Source: Bradyrhizobium sp. CB1717 (lineage in GTDB: Bacteria; Pseudomonadota; Alphaproteobacteria; Rhizobiales; Xanthobacteraceae). From it: a stretch of 64,000 nucleotides of DNA. Position 1 is the first letter of the stretch; each line of letters starts with the position of its first letter. Positions 10,101 through 18,144 of this stretch are shown here, piece by piece. The translations under genes were made by a program, and so were the position numbers. The stretch lies in assembly GCF_029714325.1 (NCBI RefSeq), contig NZ_CP121666.1, positions 2,108,001 through 2,172,000 on the forward strand. Direction: 5' to 3'. Below the pieces are notes generated by a model. The model saw nothing but the letters and a program-made list of their open reading frames with translations, had not been told where the DNA came from and did no database searches.

Positions 10101-11202
10101 CGAGGTTCACCGTAACGGAACTGGTCGGGTTCGAGATCTCGGTGTCGGTCGCGTCGTTCCAGACTTTGGGTTCCGCCCACACCACCAGTTCGTAGGCGCC
10201 GTTGCTCTTGCCGAGAACCATGCTGTTCCCGCTCGGAGGCAGGCCGTCGAGCGTATAGTTCAGCGACGCGGTCGGCGCATTGCCGCCCTTGCCGTCGTCG
10301 GCCAGGATCGTCGTCAGGTTGTGGACCGCGGTCGCGGCGAGCTTCGGAGTTCCGTCGCTGTTGAACAGGCCCCAGTGCGATTCGGAGTCCGTGGGATCGT
10401 TGCTCGCCGAAGCGTCGAGCAGCTGATAGAGATAAGTTGTGCTGACGCCGTCCTTGTAGGCATCGACCAACGTGTTCAGGATCGACTTCGCCTGCACGTT
10501 CTCGTTGGCGCCAATATAAGGTGTGTCGCTCTTGGTGGTGTAGCCGGTCTCGGTGATCACGACCGGATCGGTGCCGGTCACCGACGTGGCATTGCCGAGC
10601 AGGGCTTGAAGGGCGGCCGCGGGCGTCAGGCTCGTGCTGACATATGCGTGGGAGTTGGCGTAATCCGTCGAGCCCGAGAGGTCTCCGAGCTTTGCGTAGT
10701 CGGTGGTGTCGTTGTAACCCAGCGACAGGTTGTAGACCGAAATCTTGCTGAGCGTGCCGTCGGCCTTGATGGCGTTGTAGTAGGCGGTCTGGAACCGCGC
10801 CGCGGCCTCTATGGTCAAGGTTCCGTCGTAGTTGAATTCATCGACGTTGACCTCGTTGAGGCCCTCGAGCGCGATGACACTGCCTGGATGGCTGGTCGCG
10901 AACGCCTTGACCGCATCGAGATAATCTTGGAGCGCGGAGGTGCCGCCGATCGCAACCTTCGACTGGACCACGAGGTCAAACTTGTACCCGTCCTTGGCGA
11001 GGCCATCGATGACCGGTTGGGCGGCCGGGCTCGTCGCAAGTCCGTCGCGCAGCTTCGTAACACCGAGATATTTGAGGTTGTCCTCTACGAGTGCGAGGTT
11101 GTTGTAGCCTCCCCACCCATAACCAACGTGGGTATTGACGCCGATGGAACTGATGAAGGTGCTCGCCGACAGGATCGTCTGATCTGGTGATGCGGTGGTC
11201 AT
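6841..11202 (-). CDS. Large secreted clan GH-A-like glycosidase with five ~161-residue repeats and an RTX-like C-terminus
   Basis: 1453 aa from the ATG at 11202; the longer frame from a TTG at 11268 has no better site. Residues ~10-310 look like a TIM-barrel glycosidase: ALEGLNEVN places the acid/base at E117 and VVITETG places the nucleophile at E218. Residues ~315-540 form a beta-rich linker region. From ~543 to ~1350 there are five repeats of 161-162 residues, each with NADGSxD, YNITGQSYT, HADGSMAY, YDSTGHKT and TTTNYNG. These motifs recall YD/RHS repeats. The tail holds GGSGNDVF and FDGGNDQI, RTX-like, and ends NFLFV. There is no Sec signal, so type I secretion is inferred, as for succinoglycan glycanase ExsH. 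It probably trims the locus's own polymer. Confidence 0.75.
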   Translation of the reverse strand: MTTASPDQTILSASTFISSIGVNTHVGYGWGGYNNLALVEDNLKYLGVTKLRDGLATSPAAQPVIDGLAKDGYKFDLVVQSKVAIGGTSALQDYLDAVKAFATSHPGSVIALEGLNEVNVDEFNYDGTLTIEAAARFQTAYYNAIKADGTLSKISVYNLSLGYNDTTDYAKLGDLSGSTDYANSHAYVSTSLTPAAALQALLGNATSVTGTDPVVITETGYTTKSDTPYIGANENVQAKSILNTLVDAYKDGVSTTYLYQLLDASASNDPTDSESHWGLFNSDGTPKLAATAVHNLTTILADDGKGGNAPTASLNYTLDGLPPSGNSMVLGKSNGAYELVVWAEPKVWNDATDTEISNPTSSVTVNLGSVHHLISVYDPLKGSTPIATYTDVSQIVVPVSDHPLIIEIDAPTGGGTTPPAVTDVSGTAEDIVSQMSELNGSASLQTITLTDTHVLPVASISTMEYMISHYTKALAAIQGGYQFSVTNSTDTWSVTKVYDSSARLVSTSTSNFTNGVITSKATINTDGSTESIAYIDGKMVRDVTVTAIGDKDTKTYDASGNLIADLVQNKDGSSSNTLYSAGVKTKMYVTNADRTHDNYYYNITGQSYTTEHDQLDASGRLLSVVRTHADGSMAYSQVFNSDGSKVTTLYDSTGHKTTMITVTSAATTTNLYTTDGSLKQTIVQTTSGNVTTTNYNGSLLASVYVVNADGSKDSKLYDAKGVIASDLLQNADGSSSNTLYTGGVKTKTYVTNADGSRDNYYFNITGQSYTSEHDHLDASGKVLSVSRTHADGTMAYSEVLNGDGSKVTTQYDSTGHKTSVVTTTSTATTTEFYTTAGVLKQTVVQTTSGNVTTTNYNGALLVSVYVVNADGSKDSKLYDSNGIIASDLVQNKDGSSSNTLYTAGVKTKAYVTNADGSRDNYYYNITGQSYTTEHDHIDPSGKLLLVSRTHADGSMAYSQVLNSDGSKVTTQYDSTGHKTSVVTVTSSATTTDTYDPSSGALKQEIVKTSSGDTTTTNYNGTRLASVYVVNADGSKDTKLYDSNGIIASDLVQNKDGSSSNTVYSAGVKMKLYVTNADGSHDNTFYNITGQSYTTEIQHLTAAGTLTTLTRLHADDTLAYKQVINSDGSKVTDLYDSTGHKTSEILNGTDGSTTTDTYDSSGATTQHVVKTAGGDVTTTNYANGLNSSIYVVNADGTKETKLFDSSGSLSSDYVLNKDGSNSTTIYTSGVKTKAYINNADGSHDNYAYNITGKSYVTEHQHLDSSNKVTLLERSHADGTLDYTQVLKSDGSKITDVYDSTGVKTTETINNADGSSDIFKFQLSGLPGAVEHDSYNSSGSLLAIDVTNSDGTHSVTAVSAGLTLAGGSGNDVFSAAPGTTTVMFDGGNDQIKSFHAGTASNHDTIEILKSLVADYSHLQISQSGSDTLIQLSTNDSILLKNVNSTTLDHGNFLFV
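7150..9576 (-). repeat. Five in-frame ~484-bp coding repeats within the glycosidase gene
   Basis: Aligned landmarks, the codons for VYVVNADGSK near 9574, 9091, 8608, 8122 and 7636, are spaced 483 to 486 bases apart. The three middle repeats are most alike; the last (7150-7636) has diverged and ends in a different module. The period is a whole number of codons and synonymous differences are many. This indicates old internal duplication under protein-level constraint rather than a mobile element. Confidence 0.9.
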
Positions 11203-11687
11203 CGGTATTTCAGAGCCTTTTCTGGAACGCGAGAGTTCGTTGCCGCCTGTGTCTGTCGTATCGGCCAATCTCTGTTTTTCGAGTTGGTGAGATCGGTAAA
11301 AATGAAAGCACCCCGGAAATTCTCTCGTTGAGACTTTCCTGCGCGGCGCTCACAGCGCACGAATCTCTGCTTGCTTACACTGAGCTTCATCTGTGAAGAC
11401 CACGCTAATGTGCTTGCAGCATGACGTCGCGATGGCGAGGCAACGACGATGTTGCATCGATGTTGTGCCGCTGCTCAATCAAAGCGCATCTGCTTGTCGC
11501 GCAGGCAGCATCGAGCTCGATTGTGTTAAGCGCCATTAAGCCTATGGCCAGAGCAGATCGAATTGCCTAGAAGCGGGTTGCCGTAAATGCACGGGCCGAA
11601 CTTCGAATGTGACGACTGTTCTGGCGTCGAAGGCTCGACTGGAGTCTGCCGAAGTTTCCCGAGAGCTGCGAGGAGCCAGGAATTCGG
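11203..11687. other. Divergent intergenic region between two glycosidase genes
   Basis: This 485-base space lies between the reversed large glycosidase and the forward secreted glycosidase, so it should carry both promoters. An imperfect dyad with 9 of 11 matching arm positions is centred near 11453 (11441-11465, CAAC...GTTG ends). It is the best candidate for a regulator site. No coding sequence is convincing here. Confidence 0.45.
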
Positions 11688-12782
11688 ATGCGATGGAACT
11701 TTCTAGCAAAGATCAGCGCGCTTCTTTTTGTCGCGGCGACGAGCGCGTCGGTGTCGTCGTCTGCCGAGGCTCTGGAGTGGGGCCTGAACGGACCCGCAGC
11801 GATGCGAAAGGATCCCGAGCCGTTCTTTCGCGTGATGAGGGAGCGCGGCTTCACCGTGATCAGATGGGGCGTGAACCTGACGAAGGACAACGAGCAGACG
11901 GGAGGTCCGGCGTTCGCGAAGACATTCCAGCTGGCCAAGGCTTACGGGATAAGACTGCAGCCGGTCTTCGGCTTCCCGTTCCGTTGGGGCGATCGCACCG
12001 ATGCAGGCCTGTATCCTGCCGGTGATCGCGAGGCATTGTATCAGCAGGGATACAACCGGACGTATGCGTTCGTGAAACAGTTCAAGAATGAGATCGATCA
12101 GTGGGAATTGGAGAACGAGATCAATCTCGTTGCGCGCGACCGCAACGACAAGCGCCTTTTCGGCCAGGGGATGACCGCTGCGGAGTTCGAGATGCCGGCC
12201 ATGGAGGATTGGGCCGCCGTTCTGCGCGGGGCGTCTGACGCGATCGACCGGATCAACCAGGAGAGCGGATTGCACCTGAAGAAGATCCTGAACACCACCT
12301 CCACGATGTTCGGCTTCCTGGATTTCATGGAGTCGCGCGGCGTGCACTATGACCTGATTTCCTACCATTACTATGAAGTGCTGGGACAGGATATGCGTCA
12401 TGCCTGGAACGGCTGGAACCCGCGCTTCGACTTGTTCAAGAAGCTCGCGTCCTATCGCCGGCACGTTCTCTTCAACGAGGTCAATTGCGGCGAGATCTAC
12501 AAGCCCGATTACGGCAACGCTCCTGGGGACGCTGCAACCGAGCGTTGTCTGCGGAATTTGAACGGTATGTTGACGGCGATCAGGGACCAGAAGGACGTCG
12601 TGGTCGATGCCATCAACATCTACCAAATCGTCGACGAGCCGGCCAAGAAGCCTCCGGAAAACCGCTTTGGCCTGATGTACGATTTGGACCGACCGAAGGT
12701 CGCGCTCTACCTCGTGTCGCGCTTTGCGGGGGGCAAGCTCACTCCGGAGGAAGCCGCTGAACTGAAGAAACGCGGCTTCTGA
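11688..12782 (+). CDS. Secreted glycosidase-like protein of the clan GH-A type
   Basis: 364 aa. A Sec signal peptide is evident (MRWNFLAKISALLFVAATSA, cleavage likely after SSAEA, residue ~28). The mature part reads as a TIM-barrel glycosidase. LENEIN puts the acid/base at E144 after strand 4 and HVLFNEVNCGE puts the nucleophile at E264. YHYYEVLG at ~226-233 resembles the aromatic wall of the active site. It lies beside another glycosidase and a GT4 gene, so it likely cleaves the exopolysaccharide or transglycosylates it in the periplasm. The exact GH family is unknown; the overall identity to named families looks low. Confidence 0.7.
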   Translation: MRWNFLAKISALLFVAATSASVSSSAEALEWGLNGPAAMRKDPEPFFRVMRERGFTVIRWGVNLTKDNEQTGGPAFAKTFQLAKAYGIRLQPVFGFPFRWGDRTDAGLYPAGDREALYQQGYNRTYAFVKQFKNEIDQWELENEINLVARDRNDKRLFGQGMTAAEFEMPAMEDWAAVLRGASDAIDRINQESGLHLKKILNTTSTMFGFLDFMESRGVHYDLISYHYYEVLGQDMRHAWNGWNPRFDLFKKLASYRRHVLFNEVNCGEIYKPDYGNAPGDAATERCLRNLNGMLTAIRDQKDVVVDAINIYQIVDEPAKKPPENRFGLMYDLDRPKVALYLVSRFAGGKLTPEEAAELKKRGF

Positions 12783-12937
12783 AGCCGCTTTTGCCGGCCT
12801 GTCGACTGTCGCAGATCCGCAACGTCAATATGTTAGGCGCGCAAAGCTATTGCGGGCAAACCGCTGGCACGGCACGAAATTTGCCGCTAAGCACAGGTTA
12901 AAGTCTCGTTGATCGAACGGAGTAGAAGGCCATTCCC

Positions 12938-14170
12938 ATGAAGGATCCCATGTCGGGCGCCCCGAATGTCATGTTTCTGGTTGAGGTCGTGAACTGCAAT
13001 GACGGGATTGCATCCTATTGCGAGACCTTGGCCACGGGGCTGCACGCCCGCGGCGTGCAGATCCACCTGGTCTCCGGCATCGTGCGGTCGGACGAGAAGT
13101 CGGAATACAAGCGCCAGAAGCTGGCGGCGGCCGTCAAGCAGTGGCACGTCGTTCCCGGACTTCGCAAGCTGCCCGCGCTGGCGATCTTCATCCAGCTTTG
13201 GAAGCTGATCCGGGAGAACGACATCTCCGTGATCAACGTCCATGGGCTCGGCATGCTGATGTGGGGGCGGCTGCTGTCGCTGCTGACCGGCGCGCGCTGC
13301 GTGGCGACCTATCATCCATCGGTGCTTGGGAACATCGACAAGGTGCAGAATGCGCCGCAGTCGACGTTCAGCCCGGTCCAGATCCTGTTCTTCAACCTGT
13401 TCTTTCCGCACACCCTCATTCTGATGTCGGAGGAATCGCTCCGGCATCTCAGGCGCTACGTGCTGTTCGGCAAGAACCGGATCGCCAAGGTGTATGGCGG
13501 CGTCGATACCGTGCATTTCCGCCCGCCGTCGGATGCCGAGCGCCGCGATGCCCGCGCGAAATTCGGCGTCGCCGAGGGCGAGTTCATGTGCCTGCTGGCG
13601 GCCCGTCTCGCCTGGGTGAAGGGCCACGACCTTCTCATCAAGGCGGCGCGCAAGATCCGTGACCGCGCCACGCCTTCGCCCATCGATATCAAGTGCTACT
13701 TCGTCGGCAGCGGCGGCGCCGAGCGCGAGAAGGAAATCAAGTCGTTTGCCTTTGCCGATGAGAAGGACAAGGACACCTTCAAGTTCCTCGGCTTCATGGG
13801 CGACGTCCGCGAGATCCTCTGGGCCGCCGACGTGTTCGCGCTGCCGAGCCGGTTCGAGGGATTCCCGCTCGGCGTTGCCGAAGCCATGGCGACGGGGCTG
13901 GTTCCCGTGCGCACCCCGGCGGGGGGCGCGACGGACCAGATCATCGAAGGTCAGACCGGCTTCATCGTGCCGTTCGAGGACGTCGATGCGCTCGTCGGGG
14001 CGCTTGAGAAAGTGGCAGATCCCGCAACCCGCGCTGCGCTGTCGCGCAATGCCCTTGCGCGCGCCCAGCAATATTTCGGCGTCGGGCCGATGGTCGACGA
14101 GACCCTCAGGATCTACGGCTTGACCGGAGATACCAGCGGCACTGCGCTGGCTCACGCGGTGAAGGCTTGA
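12938..14170 (+). CDS. Glycosyltransferase family 4 (GT-B)
   Basis: 410 aa with two Rossmann-like halves. The N-terminal half begins NVMFLVEVVNCNDGIASYCE and contains INVHGLGMLMWGR. The C-terminal half has KVYGGVDTVHFRP, LLAARLAWVKGHDLLIKAA, and the retaining GT4 motif EGFPLGVAE with E307 and E315. It probably adds a hexose from a nucleotide sugar to the growing lipid-linked repeat unit at the inner face of the membrane. It ends 12 bases before the convergent flippase gene. Confidence 0.88.
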   Translation: MKDPMSGAPNVMFLVEVVNCNDGIASYCETLATGLHARGVQIHLVSGIVRSDEKSEYKRQKLAAAVKQWHVVPGLRKLPALAIFIQLWKLIRENDISVINVHGLGMLMWGRLLSLLTGARCVATYHPSVLGNIDKVQNAPQSTFSPVQILFFNLFFPHTLILMSEESLRHLRRYVLFGKNRIAKVYGGVDTVHFRPPSDAERRDARAKFGVAEGEFMCLLAARLAWVKGHDLLIKAARKIRDRATPSPIDIKCYFVGSGGAEREKEIKSFAFADEKDKDTFKFLGFMGDVREILWAADVFALPSRFEGFPLGVAEAMATGLVPVRTPAGGATDQIIEGQTGFIVPFEDVDALVGALEKVADPATRAALSRNALARAQQYFGVGPMVDETLRIYGLTGDTSGTALAHAVKA

Positions 14171-14182
14171 TCTAGGCTTGCT

Positions 14183-15574
14183 CTAGCTGCGTGCCGAAGC
14201 CAGCAGGTCGCCTCGCCACGTCACCAGGACGACGGCGAGGCCGGCAACGGCGATCTTCCCCGCAAGCCAGAGCAGGGAATCCGAGGGGGCCGTCGCGAGC
14301 ATGGCGACCGCGGCGGCTGCGACGGTTGCCTCAACGATCAGCAGCGCGCGCGGCGCCGCCCGGAACCGGATCAGCGGGCCGCTGGCGAAGAGGATGACGA
14401 GCGCGGTGGCCAGTGCCGCGCTCGCGATTTGTCCCGCGACCGATATATGCAGCAACGCGCCGATCGAAGCTGCCGCTGACACCAGCACCAGCTGGCACGC
14501 CGCGACGACCACCAGCCGCGTTGCCGATTTGGTCAAATGCGGCACGATCGCCAGCGTGGCCTGAAGATGGGTGTGGAGAAAATAGAAGATCGCGGCGACC
14601 GGTGCGACGCCGAGAAAATCGACCAGTAGATCGGCCGGAACGAACAGGTGCGCCGCGTCCGGCAGAAGGCCGATCAACCCGCCCAGCATGACGATCGTCG
14701 CACACAGGATGAAGTCGAGCATGCGGGCGGTCGTCCTGCGCGCTTCGCCGTCGATGCTGCGCTCGAATTGAACGACGACATTGGGGTAGCAGACGGTGTG
14801 AATGGCAGCCACCAGAACGGAGAACGGCCGTTGCAGGAGGTCGATCGCCATCGAGAAGCCGGCGGCTCCCGTCGAGGCCCGGCCGAGCGTGGCGATCACG
14901 ATCAGGCGCAGCGTGACGGGGACGGAGAGATGGATGACGGAGGCGGCCGCGGCCATGATGCCATAGCGGCAGAAATTGCCCCAATCCGCCAGCATCGCAT
15001 GCCGCGACGGTCGCTGCAGCGAGATGCGATGTACGACCAGGCTCACGAGAAGCACGGCGCCGTAGCCCGCGGCGATGCCGCACAGCGTCGCCGCCGCGGT
15101 GCCGTGGAGGTGCGCGGCCGCAACCGCGCCGGCCAGAAGTACGCTGGCGCGCAGGATCAGCAGGGCTGATGCTGTCGCCAGCCGATCGGACACGCGCACG
15201 ATCATGAAATACAGATCGGTGCCGCCTTGCAGCACGGCCAGCGCCAGCGCCAGGGCGACGACGCCTGCCTCGAGCGTACCCAACAGCCCAGCCACGCTGC
15301 CGACGAGCAGCAGAACCAGCGCACTGAGCCCTCCCGCGGCAAACAGCGAGAACCGCAGACGCGCCGCCTCTGCGCCTGAAGCGGCGGCGAGGAAGCGGAC
15401 GCCGGCCAGTTGCAGCCATTCGAACACGAAGACGCAGAACAGCTGGCTCGTCGCCAGCGCCAGCGAGAACGAGGTGTACTGGGCCGGAGAGAGGATATGG
15501 CTGACGGCGAAGATCAGAATGATCGCGGACGCACTCTGGTAGATATAGCTGCCGAATGCGAGCAGGCTGGTCAT
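14183..15574 (-). CDS. Second MOP-type polysaccharide transporter (flippase-like)
   Basis: 463 aa, about twelve helices and very rich in Ala, Leu and Val. The N-terminus (SYIYQSASAIILIFAVSHILSPAQYTSF) matches the entry helices of lipopolysaccharide or O-antigen exporters. It shows little direct similarity to the flippase at 2850-4304. It starts a reversed block with two GT4 genes, a glycosidase and the export lipoprotein, so it may serve the same repeat unit as those genes. Substrate unknown. Confidence 0.75.
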   Translation of the reverse strand: MTSLLAFGSYIYQSASAIILIFAVSHILSPAQYTSFSLALATSQLFCVFVFEWLQLAGVRFLAAASGAEAARLRFSLFAAGGLSALVLLLVGSVAGLLGTLEAGVVALALALAVLQGGTDLYFMIVRVSDRLATASALLILRASVLLAGAVAAAHLHGTAAATLCGIAAGYGAVLLVSLVVHRISLQRPSRHAMLADWGNFCRYGIMAAAASVIHLSVPVTLRLIVIATLGRASTGAAGFSMAIDLLQRPFSVLVAAIHTVCYPNVVVQFERSIDGEARRTTARMLDFILCATIVMLGGLIGLLPDAAHLFVPADLLVDFLGVAPVAAIFYFLHTHLQATLAIVPHLTKSATRLVVVAACQLVLVSAAASIGALLHISVAGQIASAALATALVILFASGPLIRFRAAPRALLIVEATVAAAAVAMLATAPSDSLLWLAGKIAVAGLAVVLVTWRGDLLASARS

Positions 15575-15645
15575 GTCTGACGATGCGCGTGAGGGAATAG
15601 GGGGGAATGGTCGAGGGGCGTCAGCGGCATCTCAGTCCGCCTGTC

Positions 15646-16857
15646 TCAGGTGCGAGCCATGCCGCGGCTGCGCATGATCTGGTCGAAGGCGTTGCGATAA
15701 CCGGTGACCACGTCGTCAAAGGCCCATTTATCGATGCCGGACTTCAATCGACCGCTCATCTCCTGAATCTGCTCAGGAGATTCGACGATCGCCAGAATGC
15801 TCTTGGCGATCGAGGCCGGATCGGGTGACGTCAGCCAGCCGGTCAAACCGGGCTTGATCGATTCCTGGATGCCGCCGAAGGGGGTGCCGAGCAGGGGCTT
15901 GCAAGCGGCTTGCGCGTCGGCGACGACGAGCGGGCTTGGATCTTCCCAGACCGAGGGCACGACCACGACGTTCACCTGTTCGTAAAACTGCTTCGGCTGC
16001 ACGAAGCCGAGAAACTCGATCCGCGCGTTCGGGGCCAGCTCCTTGATCTGCTTGCGCTGGCTCTCGGAGGCGTGCCCCGCGATGACGAGCCGGATCCGCT
16101 CGGGCGGGAGCGTCGCGATGGCGCGAACGAGATTGTAGATGCCCTTTTCTTCGGTCAGCCGGCCGATGAAGCCGAAGGTGACGGTGCCGTCGACGATGGC
16201 CGTCTCTTCGCTGCCGACGTCGGCCGTCGAGGCGTTTCGAATGACGATCTTGAGCGGTGTCTGCGTGAAGAGACCGAGCCGGGTATGGATGTCGAGAATG
16301 CGCTGGCTGACGCCGACGACGGCGTCCAGATGTCTCGTCGCGCCGCGGCGGCGAAAGGTCAGCAGCTGGCAGCTCATGCAGCTCGCCTCGCAGGCGTGCC
16401 CGTCCGAGAAGCGCGAGCAGCGGGGGCAGGTGAGATAGTAATCGTGAAGCGTGTGCAGAACCGGAATGCCGAGCTCCGCCGCGGTCCGCCATACGGCCGT
16501 GGTCAGCCCGGAAAGATTGTTTGAGTGCAGGATATCAGGCTTGAACGCCTTGATCCTGGCTGCGACGATCTCCGACATCTGCTGCCAGTCCTCGATCGCG
16601 TGCCAGATGCCGCGCGCGGGCGAGCTGTGCTGCTTGGCGAAGGGGAAATAGATATTGTGCACGGGCGCCGAATACACGTCGATGCCGTTGCAGCTTTCCA
16701 TTGGCTGGTTCGAGACAGACGCGGCACGTATCACTTCCACGCTGTCGTTCTGCCCCACCAGGGTCTCGGCGAGGCGGCGGACGAATGTTTCCGCGCCACC
16801 GACCACCTTCGGAGCCAACGGCGTCGGATAGAGGGATGACGTGATAAGGATCTTCAT
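15646..16857 (-). CDS. GT4 glycosyltransferase with a Cys cluster and an altered EX7E motif
   Basis: 403 aa from the ATG at 16857 (MKILITSSLYP); an upstream TTG frame extension is unlikely. Typical GT4 features are VVGGAETFVRRLAE, LHSNNLSGLTT, FGFIGRLTEEKGIYNLVRA. At the catalytic motif the sequence is WEDPSPLVVADA, which places Asp at both usual Glu positions (D306 and D314). Cysteines C144, C147, C156, C160 and C163 form a cluster after HTLHDYYLTC. The next gene is clearly a paralogue with a similar cluster. It probably transfers one sugar of the repeat unit; the altered motif makes activity less certain. Confidence 0.82.
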   Translation of the reverse strand: MKILITSSLYPTPLAPKVVGGAETFVRRLAETLVGQNDSVEVIRAASVSNQPMESCNGIDVYSAPVHNIYFPFAKQHSSPARGIWHAIEDWQQMSEIVAARIKAFKPDILHSNNLSGLTTAVWRTAAELGIPVLHTLHDYYLTCPRCSRFSDGHACEASCMSCQLLTFRRRGATRHLDAVVGVSQRILDIHTRLGLFTQTPLKIVIRNASTADVGSEETAIVDGTVTFGFIGRLTEEKGIYNLVRAIATLPPERIRLVIAGHASESQRKQIKELAPNARIEFLGFVQPKQFYEQVNVVVVPSVWEDPSPLVVADAQAACKPLLGTPFGGIQESIKPGLTGWLTSPDPASIAKSILAIVESPEQIQEMSGRLKSGIDKWAFDDVVTGYRNAFDQIMRSRGMART

Positions 16858-16914
16858 CGGAAAAGGTCTGTCCAGCTTTCCAGCCAAATGGCTTTCTGAA
16901 ATCTCCGTTTCGGC

Positions 16915-18111
16915 TTATTGCCGGTTGGTTCGATTGTTATTCAAATAGACGTCCAAATATTGTCCTGTCACCGAATCTGCCGAGAACCTTTCGGCAAATC
17001 CCGGCTGTGGAGGCCGCGCAACCTTCCAGCGCGATCTCTCGTTGAGGGCCTTCAGCATCAATTCTCCCAGTCGCTTATGGTCGTTGGGCTCGTAGGACCC
17101 GACCATATTGGAAAACCCCGCGATCTCGGGAATCCCTCCCGCGGTCGAACAAATCGTCGTCCGGCCCGCGTTGATGCTTTCGATCAACGTCCGCGGCAGC
17201 GGCTCCGGCCAGACCGAGCTCACCAGACAGACGTCGATGCTGGCATAGAATTCGGCCGCCCGGGCAAAGCCGAGCCATTCGATGTTGCCCCTGCTGCGGC
17301 TCTTGAGCGCCCGCACGTAGTCCTCAAGCCCCTTTCCGGCAATTTTCAGCTGCCACCCCTCGTTGGGGAGCTGCTCGGTGGCTTTTAGGACTACTTCGAT
17401 ACCTTTTTCGGCCTCGAGCCGGCCGATAAACCCGAAGATCAGATCGTCCGAGCTCGAGGACGGTGAGGGCACCACCGAGCTCGGATCGGCAATGTTGAAG
17501 ATCACGCGGCCGTCGGTGCCGGGGAAATATTTCAGCTTGGTGTGCTGGTCGAGCACGAACTGGCTGTTCGAGACCACCGCGTCGACCATGCGCGAGGCCA
17601 GCAGATAGGGCGAGGTCATGGCCGCGCACATCGTGCAACGCTGCGTGCATGTCGCGTCTCCGCGAAACAAGGTCGAACGCTTGCAGAGCAGGGAGTAGTC
17701 ACGCAGCGTATGTACGATCCGGATGTTGCGCCGCTTGGCCTCCGACCACAACGAGACCGAAAATCCGGTGAGGTTGTTGGTGTGGACGACCTCCGGTTTC
17801 TCGATGTCGAGGATTTCGGCGAAGCGCGCCGCGGACTTGCGGTTCCAGGTATCCTGAAGATGCCACTTCAGACGCTGGACTGAAGAAGGCTTCCTGTCGT
17901 TGCTGAACGGCCAGTAGTCGTTGTCCAGCGGCACACGATACACCCGCACGCCCTTGATGTCGTCGACGCTGCGATCCTGCTTGTTTTGAAGGCAGACCAC
18001 CGAAACCTGATGACCGCGCTGGACCAGCGCTTCCGCCAGCAACGACACGGACACTTCGGCACCGCCGATGATTTCTGGCGGATAGAGCGTGTTAACGATC
18101 AGTATCTTCAA
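16915..18111 (-). CDS. GT4 glycosyltransferase, paralogue of the adjacent gene
   Basis: 398 aa beginning MKILIVNTLYPPEIIGGAE, read from a TTG at 18111. The family pattern is intact: FGFIGRLEAEKGIEVVLKA and WPEPLPRTLIES, with both Glu of EX7E present. HTLRDYSLLC and CTQRCTMC (C143, C155, C159, C162) align with the Cys cluster of the gene at 15646-16857, and the two share architecture along their full length. The shared pattern suggests tandem duplication followed by divergence. Likely role: sequential sugar additions in the same polymer. Confidence 0.85.
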   Translation of the reverse strand: MKILIVNTLYPPEIIGGAEVSVSLLAEALVQRGHQVSVVCLQNKQDRSVDDIKGVRVYRVPLDNDYWPFSNDRKPSSVQRLKWHLQDTWNRKSAARFAEILDIEKPEVVHTNNLTGFSVSLWSEAKRRNIRIVHTLRDYSLLCKRSTLFRGDATCTQRCTMCAAMTSPYLLASRMVDAVVSNSQFVLDQHTKLKYFPGTDGRVIFNIADPSSVVPSPSSSSDDLIFGFIGRLEAEKGIEVVLKATEQLPNEGWQLKIAGKGLEDYVRALKSRSRGNIEWLGFARAAEFYASIDVCLVSSVWPEPLPRTLIESINAGRTTICSTAGGIPEIAGFSNMVGSYEPNDHKRLGELMLKALNERSRWKVARPPQPGFAERFSADSVTGQYLDVYLNNNRTNRQ

Positions 18112-18144
18112 GGGGAGCCCCGGATTCAGCAGCCAGCCGCAGCG

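Noticed and set aside
8272-11190. A 972-codon open frame on the forward strand opposite the large glycosidase
   Set aside because: It mirrors the repeat gene on the other strand. Its product is a low-complexity V/G/R/D repeat with no fold or ribosome site, as expected of antisense shadow frames in high-GC DNA.
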